A stretch of DNA of 64,000 nucleotides from Tupaia tana (Eukaryota; Chordata; Mammalia; Scandentia; Tupaiidae): NCBI GenBank assembly GCA_026018925.1, contig JAKSZU010000008.1, forward strand, positions 57,451,527 through 57,515,526, written 5' to 3'. Shown piece by piece: positions 20,101 through 30,981 of this stretch. The translations under genes and the position numbers were made by a program. The first letter of the stretch is position 1. Each line of letters begins with the position of its first letter. The notes under the pieces are model-generated. The model saw only the letters and a program-made list of their open reading frames with translations. It was not told where the DNA came from and did no database searches.

Positions 20101-20691
20101 TTTTTAAAAATTATTTCTTTATTTAATTTTTGTTATCATTATTTATTATTATTTTTAAAGGTCTTACATATTTATTACTGAACCAACCTACCAATGCAGA
20201 ACTTAGAAACAAAGTGAGGCATCATTTTTTTTAAGTGTCCAGTCAGTGGTGATCATTTTCTGCTTGATGTGGCAAGACCATAGTGGCCTTGGTGCAGCAT
20301 AAACATGTGGCGCACCTCCTGTCCAGTTCCTCCTACACCCAGCGTGGTTCTTCTCCAGTGTCTCCTCTTGGAGTTGTATCTGATTGTATTACCAGTTTTC
20401 ATTCTAATCCACTGGGAAATTGGACAATTTTGCTTCCGTTTTTTGGCTAGAAACCGCTTGAATATGAAAGTCTTGTGAGAAGACATGGCAAAGAGCCAAG
20501 TGGACTGCACACAGCACGATGGCAGAGAAAGGACCAGCTATTTATTGTTATTTTTAAAAAACTGACCAAAGAGACAGAGAGCGAGAGAAAGAGAAGGGAA
20601 CAGTGAGAACGCAAGTCACCAGGTCCAGGACTTGAACTGCAGTTGGCCATGTGGAAGTCTAGCACCTTCACCACATCGCCTGTCAGCCCCC
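20101..20691 (-). mobile_element. S-type SINE, middle layer of nest
   Basis: Duplicated target GCTTTCTCACTTTCT at 20086-20100 and GCTTTCCCACTTTCT at 20692-20706. Its A-rich tail was hit by the RPL39 retrocopy. Confidence 0.9.
20157..20536 (-). pseudogene. RPL39: RPL39 processed pseudogene
   Basis: Retrocopy of 60S ribosomal protein L39, a 51-residue basic protein. From ATG at 20486 the minus strand reads MSSHKTF, then [16 protein letters not shown] and [13 protein letters not shown], with about seven substitutions relative to the mammalian protein. A small indel destroys the normal stop, so the frame runs on into 3' UTR (to 20253). The 3' UTR with 'cagtaataaatatgtaag' and 5' UTR 'ctctgccatcgtgctgtgtg' agree with an RPL39 mRNA. 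AT-rich words resembling 'atttattattatttttaaa' flank both sides, as expected for the target in the SINE tail. Confidence 0.93.
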
Positions 20692-20840
20692 GCTTTCCCA
20701 CTTTCTCTCTCTCTCTCTTGCTCTCTGTGGTGAATGCATGTGTCCTATAGCAAATTAAAAAAATAATAATAAATAAAATTAAATAAGATAATTCTTTTTT
20801 AAAAAAAACACTGCTGGGGAGTACCAATTTGTAGCATGAT

Positions 20841-21107
20841 TTTTTTTTTTTTTTTTTTGGAGAGGTTTTTGCTATAGGGCGCATGTGCCTGCCAGAGAGA
20901 CAGAGAGAGACAGAGAGACAGAAAGAGAGAAATCACCCCCCAGGGGGGATGGCCACGCCGCAATCCCTTCTCCTCCATTCTCCTCTTGGGATCTTGGGCA
21001 CGCACGCACATGCACCCAGTGTGAGTTTAAGCCACCAGGTCCGGGACTTGAACCGCAGTCGACTACATGGGAGTCCAGCAACAGCTATTACACCAACTGC
21101 TGGTCTC
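20841..21107 (-). mobile_element. Young L-type SINE
   Basis: 'ggagaggtttttgctatagg' to 'ccaactgctggtctc', CpG-rich. No clean TSD recognised. Confidence 0.92.
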
Positions 21108-21359
21108 GGTTTTTAATAATGTTATTTATTCATGCATTGTTTAAAACCTCAAGTTAGTCCTACTCCTTAGTTTATTATCACATTTTTGGTGGTTTCTTTG
21201 GTTTTATTCAATTTTTCCCACTCTTATGCAACCCCTAATCCCCACCATAAATACCCGCTTTAATGTGTTTCATATATTTCCTTAAATATACCTTTTTATT
21301 ATAAAAATGAAGTATATTATTTTATGTATATGTGCTATAAATTTAATTTTTCCCTTAAA

Positions 21360-21866
21360 GTTTATTTAGTTATTTCCTCCAAGACTGTGAGAAAAAAAGA
21401 AATAGAGAAGCAGGAACCCCCAACAAGATCCCCAAGCCTGGAGCTGGTGGCATGGTAGTAAAAGGCAGCTGGATCCTATATAGCTGACTGTGCAGTTCAA
21501 GTCCCAGGACCTGACAGCTTGAAAAACACTTCAGGCGTGTGAGCGTGTGTGCCCAACATCCCCAAAAGAGAATGGAGGAGAAGATATTTCAGCGTGGCCA
21601 TCACTCCACATATAGCAGGGGATTGTCTCACTTTCTCTCTCATTATCTCTCTCCAGTGAGTGTATGTACTATATAGCACAATTTAAAAATAATAATAATA
21701 ATAAGAAACCCTGTGCCATGATCCACCCCCAGCCTCAGCCAGCCCTGATCATAGACAGGGGCGGGTGTGCCCTGTGTGAACCGGGAGGCCCAGGGACAGA
21801 AGCCCAGAACCTCCCCTGCAGCTTCAGCATCACAAGCATTGTGCCAGCACCACCCCACTGTGACTG
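21360..21866 (-). mobile_element. Family B SINE-like repeat, split
   Basis: Tail part 'gaaatagagaagcaggaac' (before 21437) and head part 'gccatgatccacccccagcc' through 'attgtgccagcacc' (21706-21866), divided by an old L-type SINE. Parallels the copies at 48485 and 51130. Confidence 0.65.
21437..21705 (+). mobile_element. Old L-type SINE
   Basis: 'ggagctggtggcatggtagt', 'gagaatggaggagaagatat' and 'tgtactatatagcacaattt' are diverged landmarks in order. Confidence 0.82.
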
Positions 21867-22321
21867 ACCTATACATTTTATTCTTTCTTATATATTTTTT
21901 TCTACTCTAAAGAATTAAATGTGCATTCATTTCATCAGATTTTATTGCTGCACAAGATTCCACAGTTTGCAGTCCACCCCTTTTATTCATCCTTTCCTCA
22001 TGAATAGACAGAAGTTTCAGAGTGTCAGGGATCTTGATTTGGGGCACCAGAAAAGAAAATAGTCATGCCTATTGAAACACAGTTTGAATAGTTTTCTCCT
22101 GTTAAATAAATAACTAACCTGGCCAATTTTGGCAAGCTGACCTGATTAAGTCCCAGGAATGATGAAAAGTGAATTTCAGAAGCATCAGCCTTTGGATAAT
22201 TTGCTAGAACAGGGAGTGAAAAATCGCTGGGCTCAGGTAGTCTAAATCTGCCATTTGAAACTGTCGTCATTTTGCGATTTTTAAAATGCCACTCTTGTCC
22301 TGAAAGCAAGATTGCTGAAGG
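21867..22321. other. Unique spacer
   Basis: No gene or repeat recognised. Confidence 0.35.
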
Positions 22322-22335
22322 TAAAACATTTTCTT

Positions 22336-22596
22336 TTTTTTTTTTTTTTTTTTTGGAGAGGTTTTCACTATAGGGCGCGTGCGCTCGCCAGACAGACAGA
22401 GACAGAGAAGACAGAAAGCGAGAAATCACCCCCCAGGGGAGATGGTCTCGCCGCAATCCCTTCTCCTCTCGGGATCTTGGGCATGCATGCACACACGCCC
22501 GGCGTGAGTTTTAAGCCACCAGGTCCGGGATGCGAACCGCGGTCGACTACGTGGGAGTCCAGCGACATAGCCATTACGCTAACTGCTGGTTCCCGA
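22336..22596 (-). mobile_element. Young L-type SINE, perfect 14-bp TSD
   Basis: TAAAACATTTTCTT at 22322-22335 and 22597-22610. An internal deletion has removed the 'ctccattct' segment of the body near 22468. Confidence 0.95.
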
Positions 22597-22624
22597 TAAA
22601 ACATTTTCTTAAAAATGCACAAAA

Positions 22625-22878
22625 AGGACTAGTGGGCAGTAAGTGTAGTGTGCAATGTTCTGAGGCTGACCCACGTATAAGGTTCTGGCTTTGTGTCTGG
22701 AGACATCCCTGAGAACTCTGGGCATGTAAGTGCCCATGATTCAGGGTTGGCTGAAGTTAGGGGTAGATTGTGGCATCAAGACCCTAATGGTAGCGTGGTT
22801 TCATTCTCTGTCTTTCTATATCTTTCTCTCTGTCACTCTTACTCATGGGAGAAATAAATACACTTAAAAAATTAAAAA
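22625..22878 (+). mobile_element. Family B SINE-like repeat
   Basis: 'gtgcaatgttctgaggctga', 'ggctttgtgtctggagacat' and 'tagattgtggcatcaagacc' are shared with the copies at 23119 and (reverse) 48485. Ends in 'gagaaataaatacactt' and an A-rich tail. Confidence 0.7.
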
Positions 22879-23118
22879 GGGCCAGCAGGTGGCATGGAGG
22901 TTAAGGCAGCTGGATCCCACATGGTTCAAGTCTCAGACCTGGAACCTTGAAAATCACAGCGGGCACATGTGTGTGCATGCCCTAAATCCTGAAGAAGGGA
23001 GAAATGGAGGAGAATAAATTGCAGTGTGACCATTCCCCATGGTGGGGTGGTGCTTTCTTGCTTTCTCTCTGTCTCCCTCTGGCCAGCATAAACACCCTCT
23101 GGCAAATCTTTAAAATAA
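22879..23118 (+). mobile_element. Old L-type SINE
   Basis: Head 'gggccagcaggtggcatgga'. Part of the anticodon-to-T-arm interval is deleted ('cccacatggttcaagtctc'). Ends 'caccctctggcaaatcttt'. Confidence 0.85.
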
Positions 23119-23310
23119 GTCCCATATAGCTGTGTAGCAGTGACACAATGCTCTGCAATGCTGAGCCCTCACAGAATGTTCCAGGTTTGTGTCCTGAAAC
23201 TTCCCAGTATACCCAAGCACGTGCCTCGTGTCTGGGCTGGCCAGGGCTGAGAGTAGATCGTAGTATGAAGACCTTGTCGGGAGGTGCCTGTCTCTCTCTT
23301 TCTCATGAAG

Positions 23311-23311
<1 letters not shown>
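23119..23311 (+). mobile_element. Family B SINE-like repeat
   Basis: 'gtgacacaatgctctgcaat', 'ccaggtttgtgtcctgaaac' and 'ggctggccagggctgagagt'. Its tail became the adjacent (AC)n tract. Confidence 0.68.

Positions 23312-23352
<41 letters not shown>
23312..23352 (+). repeat. (AC)n microsatellite
   Basis: About 20 AC units following the family B copy. Confidence 0.95.
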
Positions 23353-23354
<2 letters not shown>

Positions 23355-23912
23355 AAGAAACAACTGATCTCATTTGTTGTTTTTATCACTACATAATTAC
23401 AAAGTTACGCAAATGGCCTGCAGCTGTCTCCTCCGTGGACCTTGAACAGTCTGCCAGTTTGAGCAGGTTAGGGAAAGGGCAGATGAGCATGTGGCCCCAG
23501 TGAACCTCCTGGGGAGCTTGTAATGGGCCACACTGACCTGCGTGTCCAACCCCAGAGCCACACGCTGGCCGTCTAGTGGGCTCAGCAAATACTGCATCCT
23601 AAGTACCAATGAAAGAGAGTCATGGCAACCTGGGGAGTCCAGAGGAGAGCCAGCCTCAGAGGAGACATGGAGGGTATCGGACAGGAAGTATCGTAGAGTT
23701 TATGAACGTCTGAGCAGTAGAGGAAACTCTTCCAGGTAGTTAAAGTACCTGGAACTTGTTCTCGACTTGGAGGTTCTTTCAGAGAGAGTGTGATTGTGAA
23801 ACCTCTCTCACTGCTCTCCACTGTGCCATGGATGGTGGGGAGCTGCGTTTCCAGGCCAAGGGATGACAAGACACCTGGTCTCAGCCTGAACTGTGAAAAA
23901 TATGTACTGATA
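23353..23912. other. Unique block
   Basis: No repeat recognised. The reading frames here show no family resemblance. Confidence 0.35.
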
Positions 23913-23924
23913 CAAAAGAAATTT

Positions 23925-24336
23925 ATTTTCCCCCATTTTTATTCATTTACTTTTCATTATTCTAAAACTTTGAGGGGTACAGCCTCACACGGATTCTGTG
24001 TCCCATTGCCTTAGCAGGAAGGTTGCTTTGGAATTTGGCTCGAACCGTGCCACTGTTTCCATGGGCACGGGTAACCTTTCCCCAGATTACTCTGGTTTTA
24101 TTTGGTTTGCCACCAGGAGTCACTGTGTTGGTTTTTGCTTTGTACACATAAGCACACCTCTTACCTAAACAGAATTTCATCTCGGGCATAAACACCTTCA
24201 ATTTTAAGAAGAGCTATGTGCTCCATTTGATTCCTGAGACGCTGCTTATAGCCAGGAAAAATGGCCTTGGACCACAGCCTTCCAGACATAACTGCCTTTT
24301 AGAAGTCCTGTTCCCGGCAGGCCTCGGTTATTTGTG
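23925..24336 (-). pseudogene. RPL35A: RPL35A processed pseudogene
   Basis: Intronless copy of 60S ribosomal protein L35a (110 residues). ATG at 24289 begins [15 protein letters not shown]; a deletion of about 5 nt after the YARDE codons shifts the frame. The second half is readable as [20 protein letters not shown] to the stop at 23962 (family ends ..LYPSRI, here ..LYPSKF). A short 3' UTR with AATAAA follows. AGAAATTT at 23917-23924 and 24337-24344 may be the TSD. Non-functional because the frame is broken. Confidence 0.92.
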
Positions 24337-24363
24337 AGAAATTTCCTTTTTTTAATAATAATT

Positions 24364-24630
24364 ATTTATTTTTTAGGGGAGAGAGGTTTTTTTTGCTATA
24401 GGGCGTGTGCACTTGGCAGAAAGACAGGGAGAGACATAGAGACAGAAAGCGAGAAATCACCCCCCAGGGGGGGATGGCCACACCGCAATCCCTTCTCCTC
24501 CATTGTCCTCTAGGGATCTTGGGCAAGCACATGTGCCTGGCGTGAGTTTAAGCCACCGGGTCTGGGACTCGAACCGTGGTCGACTACATAGGAGTCCAGT
24601 GACATAGCCATTACACCAACTGCTGGTCCC
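24364..24630 (-). mobile_element. L-type SINE, 10-bp TSD
   Basis: AATAATAATT at 24354-24363 and 24631-24640. Complete. Confidence 0.92.
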
Positions 24631-24664
24631 AATAATAATTTTTAAATTTAATTTAATTTATTTT

Positions 24665-24895
24665 ACTTTTATTTTAAAGACTTTTTGCTATAGGACATGT
24701 GTGCAGGCCAGAGAGACAGAGAGACAGAAAGAGAATGACCACACCACAATCCCTTCTCCTCCATTCTCCTATTGAAATTTTTGGCACACAAGCACACATA
24801 CCCAGCATGAGTTTCAAGCCATGAGGTCAGGATCCGAACTGGGGTCGGCCAGGTGGGAGTGTAGCACCTTAACCACTATATCACCTGCTGGACCC
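24665..24895 (-). mobile_element. L-type SINE
   Basis: 'gactttttgctataggacat' to 'cacctgctggaccc'. The segment that would read 'aaatcacccc' is deleted near 24733. Confidence 0.87.
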
Positions 24896-25012
24896 TATTA
24901 CTATTGTTTTAAAATTTTACCAGAAAAAGTTAGAGAGACAGAGAGGGACTGTGAGAAGGCAAGCTACCAGATCCGGGACTCGAACCATGGTCAAATATGT
25001 GGGAGTCCAGCA
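24896..25012 (-). mobile_element. S-type SINE, head clipped
   Basis: 'aaaattttaccagaaaaag' to 'gggagtccagcac', where the next S-type copy begins. Confidence 0.8.
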
Positions 25013-25181
25013 CTTTTTTAAAAAAAGAATTATTTTATTATTTAAATTTGACCAGAGTGGGACAGAGTGAGTGAGAGAGAGAGAGAGAAACAGTGAGAAA
25101 GGACTACCAGGTCCGGGACTTGAATGGCACTTGGCCCTGTGGTAGTCCAGCACCCTTAACCACACTCTACCTGCCAGCCCC
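25013..25181 (-). mobile_element. S-type SINE
   Basis: Tail 'ttttttaaaaaaagaatta' to 'tacctgccagcccc'. Confidence 0.88.
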
Positions 25182-25269
25182 AGGAAGAAAATTTTTAAAA
25201 TTTCAGCATTCTATGGATTCCCACCATACCAGGGTTCATGAGTAACACTGACAACAAGAATGAACTTTG

Positions 25270-25518
25270 GGGACCAGCAGTTAGCGTAATGGCTATGTCG
25301 CTGGACTCCCACGTAGTCGACTGCGGTTCGAGTCCCGGACCCGGCGGCTTAAACTCACGCCGGGCGCGTGTGCGTGCGTGCCCAAGATTCCGAGAGGAGA
25401 ATGGAGGAGAAGGGATTGCGGCGTGGCCATCCCCCCTGGGGGGTGATTTCCTGCTTTCTGTCTCTCTGTCTCTCTCTGTCTGTCTGGCGAGCGCACGCGC
25501 CCTATAGCAAAAACCTCT

Positions 25519-25553
<35 letters not shown>
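25270..25553 (+). mobile_element. Young L-type SINE, near-consensus
   Basis: AAGAATGAACTTTG at 25256-25269 and 25554-25567 (perfect 14 bp). Box A-like TAGCGTAATGG and a canonical box B GGTTCGAGTCC are intact. CpGs survive in almost every expected position, and poly(A) is over 30. This is the best reference copy in the window and could come from a recently active source. Confidence 0.97.
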
Positions 25554-25557
<4 letters not shown>

Positions 25558-25787
25558 ATGAACTTTGTATTTGTACAGATGGAGGGACTTAGACTTTTGT
25601 GCGATTGGGATCGAGAACCACAGCACACCCTCTTGAATAGGGAGAGACAGAGCTTTGCTGGACATCAGAAGAAAAGGATCTGGGCTGAACCACAGCAAGA
25701 CTTTCAGATAAGAACATTTAAGGGTTTTTACCAATTCACTACAGAGGAAGGATGGATTTGTATTTTCTTTGAAAAATGTATATTAGA

Positions 25788-25848
25788 GGCCAGCAGGTGG
25801 TATGGTGGTTAAGGCATTGGATTCCCAGCGGCTTGAAAATCACAACAA
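25788..25848 (+). mobile_element. Old SINE head fragment
   Basis: 'ggccagcaggtggtatggtg' runs to 'ggcttgaaaatcaca', where a young L-type SINE interrupts it. Confidence 0.78.
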
Positions 25849-25852
25849 ATAG

Positions 25853-26164
25853 GGACCAGCAGTTGGTGTAATGGCTATGTCACTGGACTCCATGTAGTCG
25901 ACCGTGGTTCGAGTCCCAGACCCAGTGGCTTAAACTCACGCTGGGTGCGTGTGCGTGCATGCCCAAGAATCCAAGAAGAGAATGGAAGAGAAGAGATTGT
26001 GGTGTGGCCATCCCTCCCAGGGGATGATTTCTCACTTCTGTCTCTGTCTCTCTGTCTTTCTGATGAGCGCACGTGCCCTGTAGCAAAAAAAACCTCTCAA
26101 AAAAAAAAAAAAAAAAAAAAAAAAAAGAAAGAAAAAGAAAAAAAGAAAAGAAAAGAAAAGAAAG
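25853..26164 (+). mobile_element. Young L-type SINE with 13-bp TSD
   Basis: TCACAACAAATAG at 25840-25852 and 26165-26177. The tail is A30 followed by (AAAAG)n. Confidence 0.95.
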
Positions 26165-26193
26165 TCACAACAAATAGAGAAAGAAAAGTGTAG

Positions 26194-26460
26194 GGACCAG
26201 CAGTTACCATAATGGCTATGTCGCTGGACTCCCACGTAGTTGACCACGGTTCCAGTCCTGGACCCGGTGGCTTAAACTCACACCGGGCGCGTGTGCGTGC
26301 GTGCCCAAGATCTCGAGAGGAAAATGGAGGAGAAGGGATTGCAGCATGGCCATCCCCCCTGGGGGGTGATTTCTCGCTTTCTGTCTCTCTGTCTCTCTCT
26401 GTCTGTCTGGCGAGTACACACGCCCTGTAGCAAAAACCTCTCAAAAAAAAAAAATAAAAA
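26194..26460 (+). mobile_element. Young L-type SINE
   Basis: 'gggaccagcagttaccataa' to 'caaaaacctctcaaaa'. TSD not resolved in the A/G-rich flank. Confidence 0.92.
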
Positions 26461-26527
26461 AGAATTACTGAATAAACATTTTTTGAACGACTGTAAGGAA
26501 CTTCAGTTAGCTGGTGACTACTACAGA

Positions 26528-26778
26528 GTTTTTTTTTTTTAATTGCCAGAGGGCATGTGAGGTTGCCAGAGAGAGTTAGAGAAACAGAGAGAGTGAGAAA
26601 ACACTTCCCCAGTGGGGAATGGTCATGCCACAACCCCTTTTCCTCCATTTCTCCATTCTGTCAAGATTTTGGGTATGAATGCACATGCATGTGGCATGTT
26701 TCTCAAGGGCTGGGATTTGAACTGTGTTGGCCATGTGGGGTCTGGTGCCCTGAATCAGTGGGCTATGGGGTTTGTTTA
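26528..26778 (-). mobile_element. Old L-type SINE
   Basis: 'attgccagagggcatgtgag', 'ttctccattctgtcaagatt' and 'ctcaagggctgggatttgaa'. Confidence 0.78.
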
Positions 26779-26791
26779 CATAGAATTTTAA

Positions 26792-27584
<793 letters not shown>

Positions 27585-27630
27585 TAGTGTGTACATTTAT
27601 AAAGCTGTAAGTTAAATAACCTATCATGTG

Positions 27631-28078
27631 GGGCCAGTAGGTGGTGTGGTGGTTAAGGGCACTGGACTCCCACATGATTGACTGAGATTTGAGTCTCGGA
27701 CTTGGAGGCTTGCTTTCTCACTTTCCTTCTCTCTCTCTCTCTTACTCTATCCCTCTCTGGTCAAATTTAAATAAATAAATAACGTTAAATAAAATAATTC
27801 TTTCTGGAGAAGTTTTTGCTATAGGGCTTGTGTGTGCTCACCAGAAAGACAGAGAGAGAGACAGAAAGTGAGAAATCACCCCCTGGGGAAATGGCCATGC
27901 CGCAATCTCTTCTCCCCCATTCTCCTCTTGGGATCTCGGGCACGCACATTAGTGCCCGGCGAGTTTAAGCACCGGGTCCAGGACTTGAACCATGGTTGAC
28001 TAAGTGGGAGTCCAGCGACATAGCCATTATGCCAACTGCTGGTCTCAAAATAATTAAAAAAAAAAAAAAAAAAAAAAG
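27631..28078 (+). mobile_element. S-type SINE split by an L-type SINE
   Basis: CCTATCATGTG at 27620-27630 and CCTGTCATGTG at 28079-28089. The body ends at 27800 and the poly(A) resumes at 28056. Confidence 0.92.
27801..28046 (-). mobile_element. L-type SINE in S-type tail
   Basis: AAAATAATT at 27791-27799 and 28047-28055. Complete body and head. Confidence 0.92.
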
Positions 28079-28089
28079 CCTGTCATGTG

Positions 28090-28745
28090 AAATACACTAA
28101 ATGACTATAGTCAAGGTGAGAGACCCCAGTGGAAAGGCCAAGTGAGCAGCCAACGTAGAGATGGAGGTCTTAAAAAGCCTTATTTTGGGTCCAGGGTGTG
28201 GAATGTTGGAAAGCCCTGGGAGGGAAAAAGACAAATGATATACCTACTATCGCTGCTTCATTATTGGATTAGATTCATCTGGTGTTGCTTAAATCACAGG
28301 AAAAATCACCCTTCTGTCTCAAGTGTGAGATTTCCATGTTCATGTCCTAGGTCTGGGTCTTTTGCTCTGTCCCCACGTGATATAGTGAAATGAAGCCTTG
28401 CCTAGATTAATCTCTGGTGTCATGCAGCACCTGGCCACACGTGTGACTGTAGCCAAGTGGCACCCAGGCTTGCCAGATGTTCCAGCAGAGCACACAACCC
28501 ATCTGTTCACTTGGCACTCTGCTACTGCTCTGGGAAAATGCACAGATGCGACAGCCTGGCTCCCAGCATCGGGGCAGTAGTAATGACTTAAGAGGAATAT
28601 TTATTCTGTGTATTGACTCAGAGGTTTGGAAATGAGCTTTAGAAAAATCTATAAAGATAACAAACTACAGGGGGACTTCAAGATAATCAATATTCTTCTC
28701 CCTGGTGTTAAATGATAATTATCCTGTAACTGCATTTTGATAGAA
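28090..28745. other. Unique block
   Basis: No repeat or gene recognised. Confidence 0.35.
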
Positions 28746-28754
28746 AAACAATTT

Positions 28755-28975
28755 TGTTCATTTATTATAGTAGAAAATATGTACATCTGAAAAAGTGAGT
28801 TAGAGAGAAATAGAAAAGTACCCTTGACAGGGCCTCGTTATGCCACGATCCCCTTTCTCTGGCCTTCAAGCTCCTCAGGATCTCAGAGGCCCCGTCTGTT
28901 TCCAAGTCAACCTGGGGATCTGAACCCCTGGTCAGTCATATGGATCCAGTCTTGTAAGCCCTTGACTACCTCCAT
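28755..28975 (-). mobile_element. Divergent SINE-like repeat
   Basis: 'gagttagagagaaatagaaa', 'cgttatgccacgatcccct' and 'ctgaacccctggtcagtcat' resemble L-type and family B landmarks, but alignment is loose. Confidence 0.45.
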
Positions 28976-28995
28976 GATACAGAAACTGGGCCAAA

Positions 28996-29179
28996 CTTTA
29001 TTTTTAAAAATTCTTTATTTTATTTTATTATGATTATTATTTTTTTTAAATTTGACCAGAGAGAGACAGAGAGAGAGAGAAAGGGAAAGCAAGAAAGCAA
29101 GCTGCCAGGTCTGGGACTTGAACTGCAATCAACCACGTGGGAGTCCAACACCTTAACCACCACACCACCTGCTGGTCCT
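28996..29179 (-). mobile_element. S-type SINE, 9-bp TSD
   Basis: TGGGCCAAA at 28987-28995 and 29180-29188. Confidence 0.92.
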
Positions 29180-29209
29180 TGGGCCAAAGCTTTTTTTAAA
29201 AGGCTTTGT

Positions 29210-29297
29210 GGGACCAATGGCTATGTTGCTAGACTTTTACGTGGTTGTCTGTAGTTCGAGTCCTGAACCCAGTGACTTAAAACTTACACTGGGCGGG
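29210..29297 (+). mobile_element. L-type SINE head fragment
   Basis: 'gtgggaccaatggctatgtt' to 'ttacactgggcgg'. The body is missing where an S-type SINE begins. Confidence 0.8.
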
Positions 29298-29468
29298 GGG
29301 CCAGCAGGTGGTATGATGGTTAAAGACACTGGACTCCCACATGGCTGACTATGGTTCGAGTCTCGGACCTGGACACTTGCCTTCTCACTTTCTCTCTCTG
29401 TCTCTCTAGCTGTCTCTGGTAAAATTAGAACAATAAGAATAAGTAAAAATTAAATAATAAAATAATAC
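29298..29468 (+). mobile_element. S-type SINE
   Basis: 'gggggccagcaggtggtatg' to 'ctggtaaaattagaac' and an AT-rich tail. Confidence 0.9.
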
Positions 29469-29469
29469 T

Positions 29470-29616
29470 TGGGGACAACAGGTGGCATGGTGGTTAAAGC
29501 GCTAGGCATACCCACATGACTGACCATGGTTTGAGTCCTGGACCTGGTGGCTTGCTTTCTCACTCTTTCTCTCTTTGTGTCACTCTCTGGTCAAATTAAA
29601 AATAAATGAATGAATA
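29470..29616 (+). mobile_element. S-type SINE
   Basis: 'ggggacaacaggtggcatgg' to 'tctggtcaaattaaaaa'. The remaining tail lies beyond the next SINE (29893-29938). Confidence 0.9.
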
Positions 29617-29876
29617 GGGACCAGCAGTTGGTATAATGGCTATGTCACTGGACTCCCATGTAGTCAACCATGGTTCGAGTCTTGGACCTGGTGACTTAAA
29701 CTCACGCCAGGTGCATGTGCGTGCGTGCCCAAGATCCCAAGAGAAGAATGGAGGAGAAGGGATTGAGGCGTGGCCATCCCCCTGGGGGGTAATTTCTCAC
29801 TTTCTGTCTCTCTGTCTCTCTCTGTCTTTCTGGCCAGTGCACATGCCCTATAGCAAAAACCTCTCAAAAAATAATA
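29617..29876 (+). mobile_element. Young L-type SINE, perfect 16-bp TSD
   Basis: AATAAATGAATGAATA at 29601-29616 and 29877-29892, within the preceding S-type tail. Confidence 0.95.
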
Positions 29877-29960
29877 AATAAATGAATGAATAAATAAAAA
29901 TAAATAATTCTTTAAAAAATAATTCTTTAAAAAAAGGGGTTTGTAATCAGACATGACTTT

Positions 29961-30142
29961 TTTTTTAAAGAATTATTTATTTAATTTTACTTATTCATTC
30001 ATTTATTTTCAATGGACCAGAGAAAGACAGACACACAGAGAGAAGGAAAGTGAGAAAGCAAGATAGCAGGTCTAGGACTCAAACCGTGGTCAGCCATGTG
30101 GGAGTGTCCAGCGCCTTAACCACCACACCACTGCTGGCCCTA
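29961..30142 (-). mobile_element. S-type SINE, perfect 19-bp TSD
   Basis: TGTAATCAGACATGACTTT at 29942-29960 and 30143-30161, the longest SINE TSD in the window. Confidence 0.96.
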
Positions 30143-30189
30143 TGTAATCAGACATGACTTTAAAATGCAATCACATTCCCCCTTTCTCT

Positions 30190-30310
30190 CTCACTATACA
30201 CACACACAACATATATCTATAGACATAAGTATACATAGATATACTTCTATCTGTATACCTAAGTATACCTAGACACATATGTGTATATAAGTACATGCAT
30301 ATAGGTATGG
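30190..30310. repeat. Degenerate TA/AC-rich low-complexity tract
   Basis: Irregular units such as 'atacata', 'tatacct' and 'gtgtatataag'. Probably a decayed microsatellite. Confidence 0.7.
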
Positions 30311-30380
30311 GTCATAACTGTCAACAATTTATTGGGTGTATGGGAAGGTAAATAAGATATAAGTTATGATCTTTGTCCAT

Positions 30381-30745
30381 TTTTTTTTCTTTTTTCTAAT
30401 TGCCAAAGGGCTTGTCAGGGAGAGACAGAGAGAAAGAGAGAGAAAAACAGAAGGACAAGGTTCATGATAGTTTTCATGCATGTGTATGAGAGGAGTGAGA
30501 GACAGCACCCTCCACGGGGTCTGATCATGCCGCAATCCCTTTCCTTTAGTCCTCCAGATCTTGGGTACTTGTGTGAGTCCAATGTGGTGTGTGGTCACGC
30601 TGTGATCCCTTTTCCTCTATTTCTTGTCAGGATGTTTGGGCATGCACGTACAGGTGTTTAGTGTAGTTTCTAGTTGCCGTGACTGGGATTCGAACCGTAG
30701 TCAGCCACATGAGATCCAGCTCCCTTAATTACTAGGCACAAGGGC
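30381..30745 (-). mobile_element. Old L-type SINE with internal duplication
   Basis: Two body modules in tandem: 'catgccgcaatccctttcct' at 30527 and 'cacgctgtgatcccttttcc' at 30597, before one head (30670-30745). Confidence 0.72.
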
Positions 30746-30981
30746 AGCTGATTTTTATCCATTTCTGAGAAAGATTTCTATCCTAAGTTTCTTAGGAAGT
30801 TCTACTAACGAACCCTTTCTACTAGGGTTACTCAGTGGCGCTACAAAGAAGTGGTAACCCTGAGAAAGCCATTCATTTCTCTGGGTTTAGCTCTTCAGTT
30901 GCACAATAGACTAGAATACTCCTGAGTATGTGGCTAGTTCTCACATCTTGAGGCCCTAATTTCATTTTTAAATAATTTTTC

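Larger units (their letters stand above)
20005..20804 (+). mobile_element. S-type SINE, outer layer of nest
   Basis: AAAACACGGCTGG at 19992-20004 and AAAACACTGCTGG at 20805-20817. The element itself is 20005-20100 plus 20692-20804; everything between is inserted. Confidence 0.92.

Noticed and set aside
20253..20486. Extended RPL39-like protein as a functional gene
   Set aside because: The extension past residue 51 is read-through into former 3' UTR after loss of the stop. The copy is intronless and nested in SINEs.
25270..25345. tRNA genes at the SINE heads
   Set aside because: Box A and B are present, but the acceptor and T stems do not pair properly and every head continues into a SINE body with poly(A).
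26097..26648. 183-codon minus-strand reading frame
   Set aside because: Composed of SINE antisense and poly(A)/poly(T)-encoded Phe runs.
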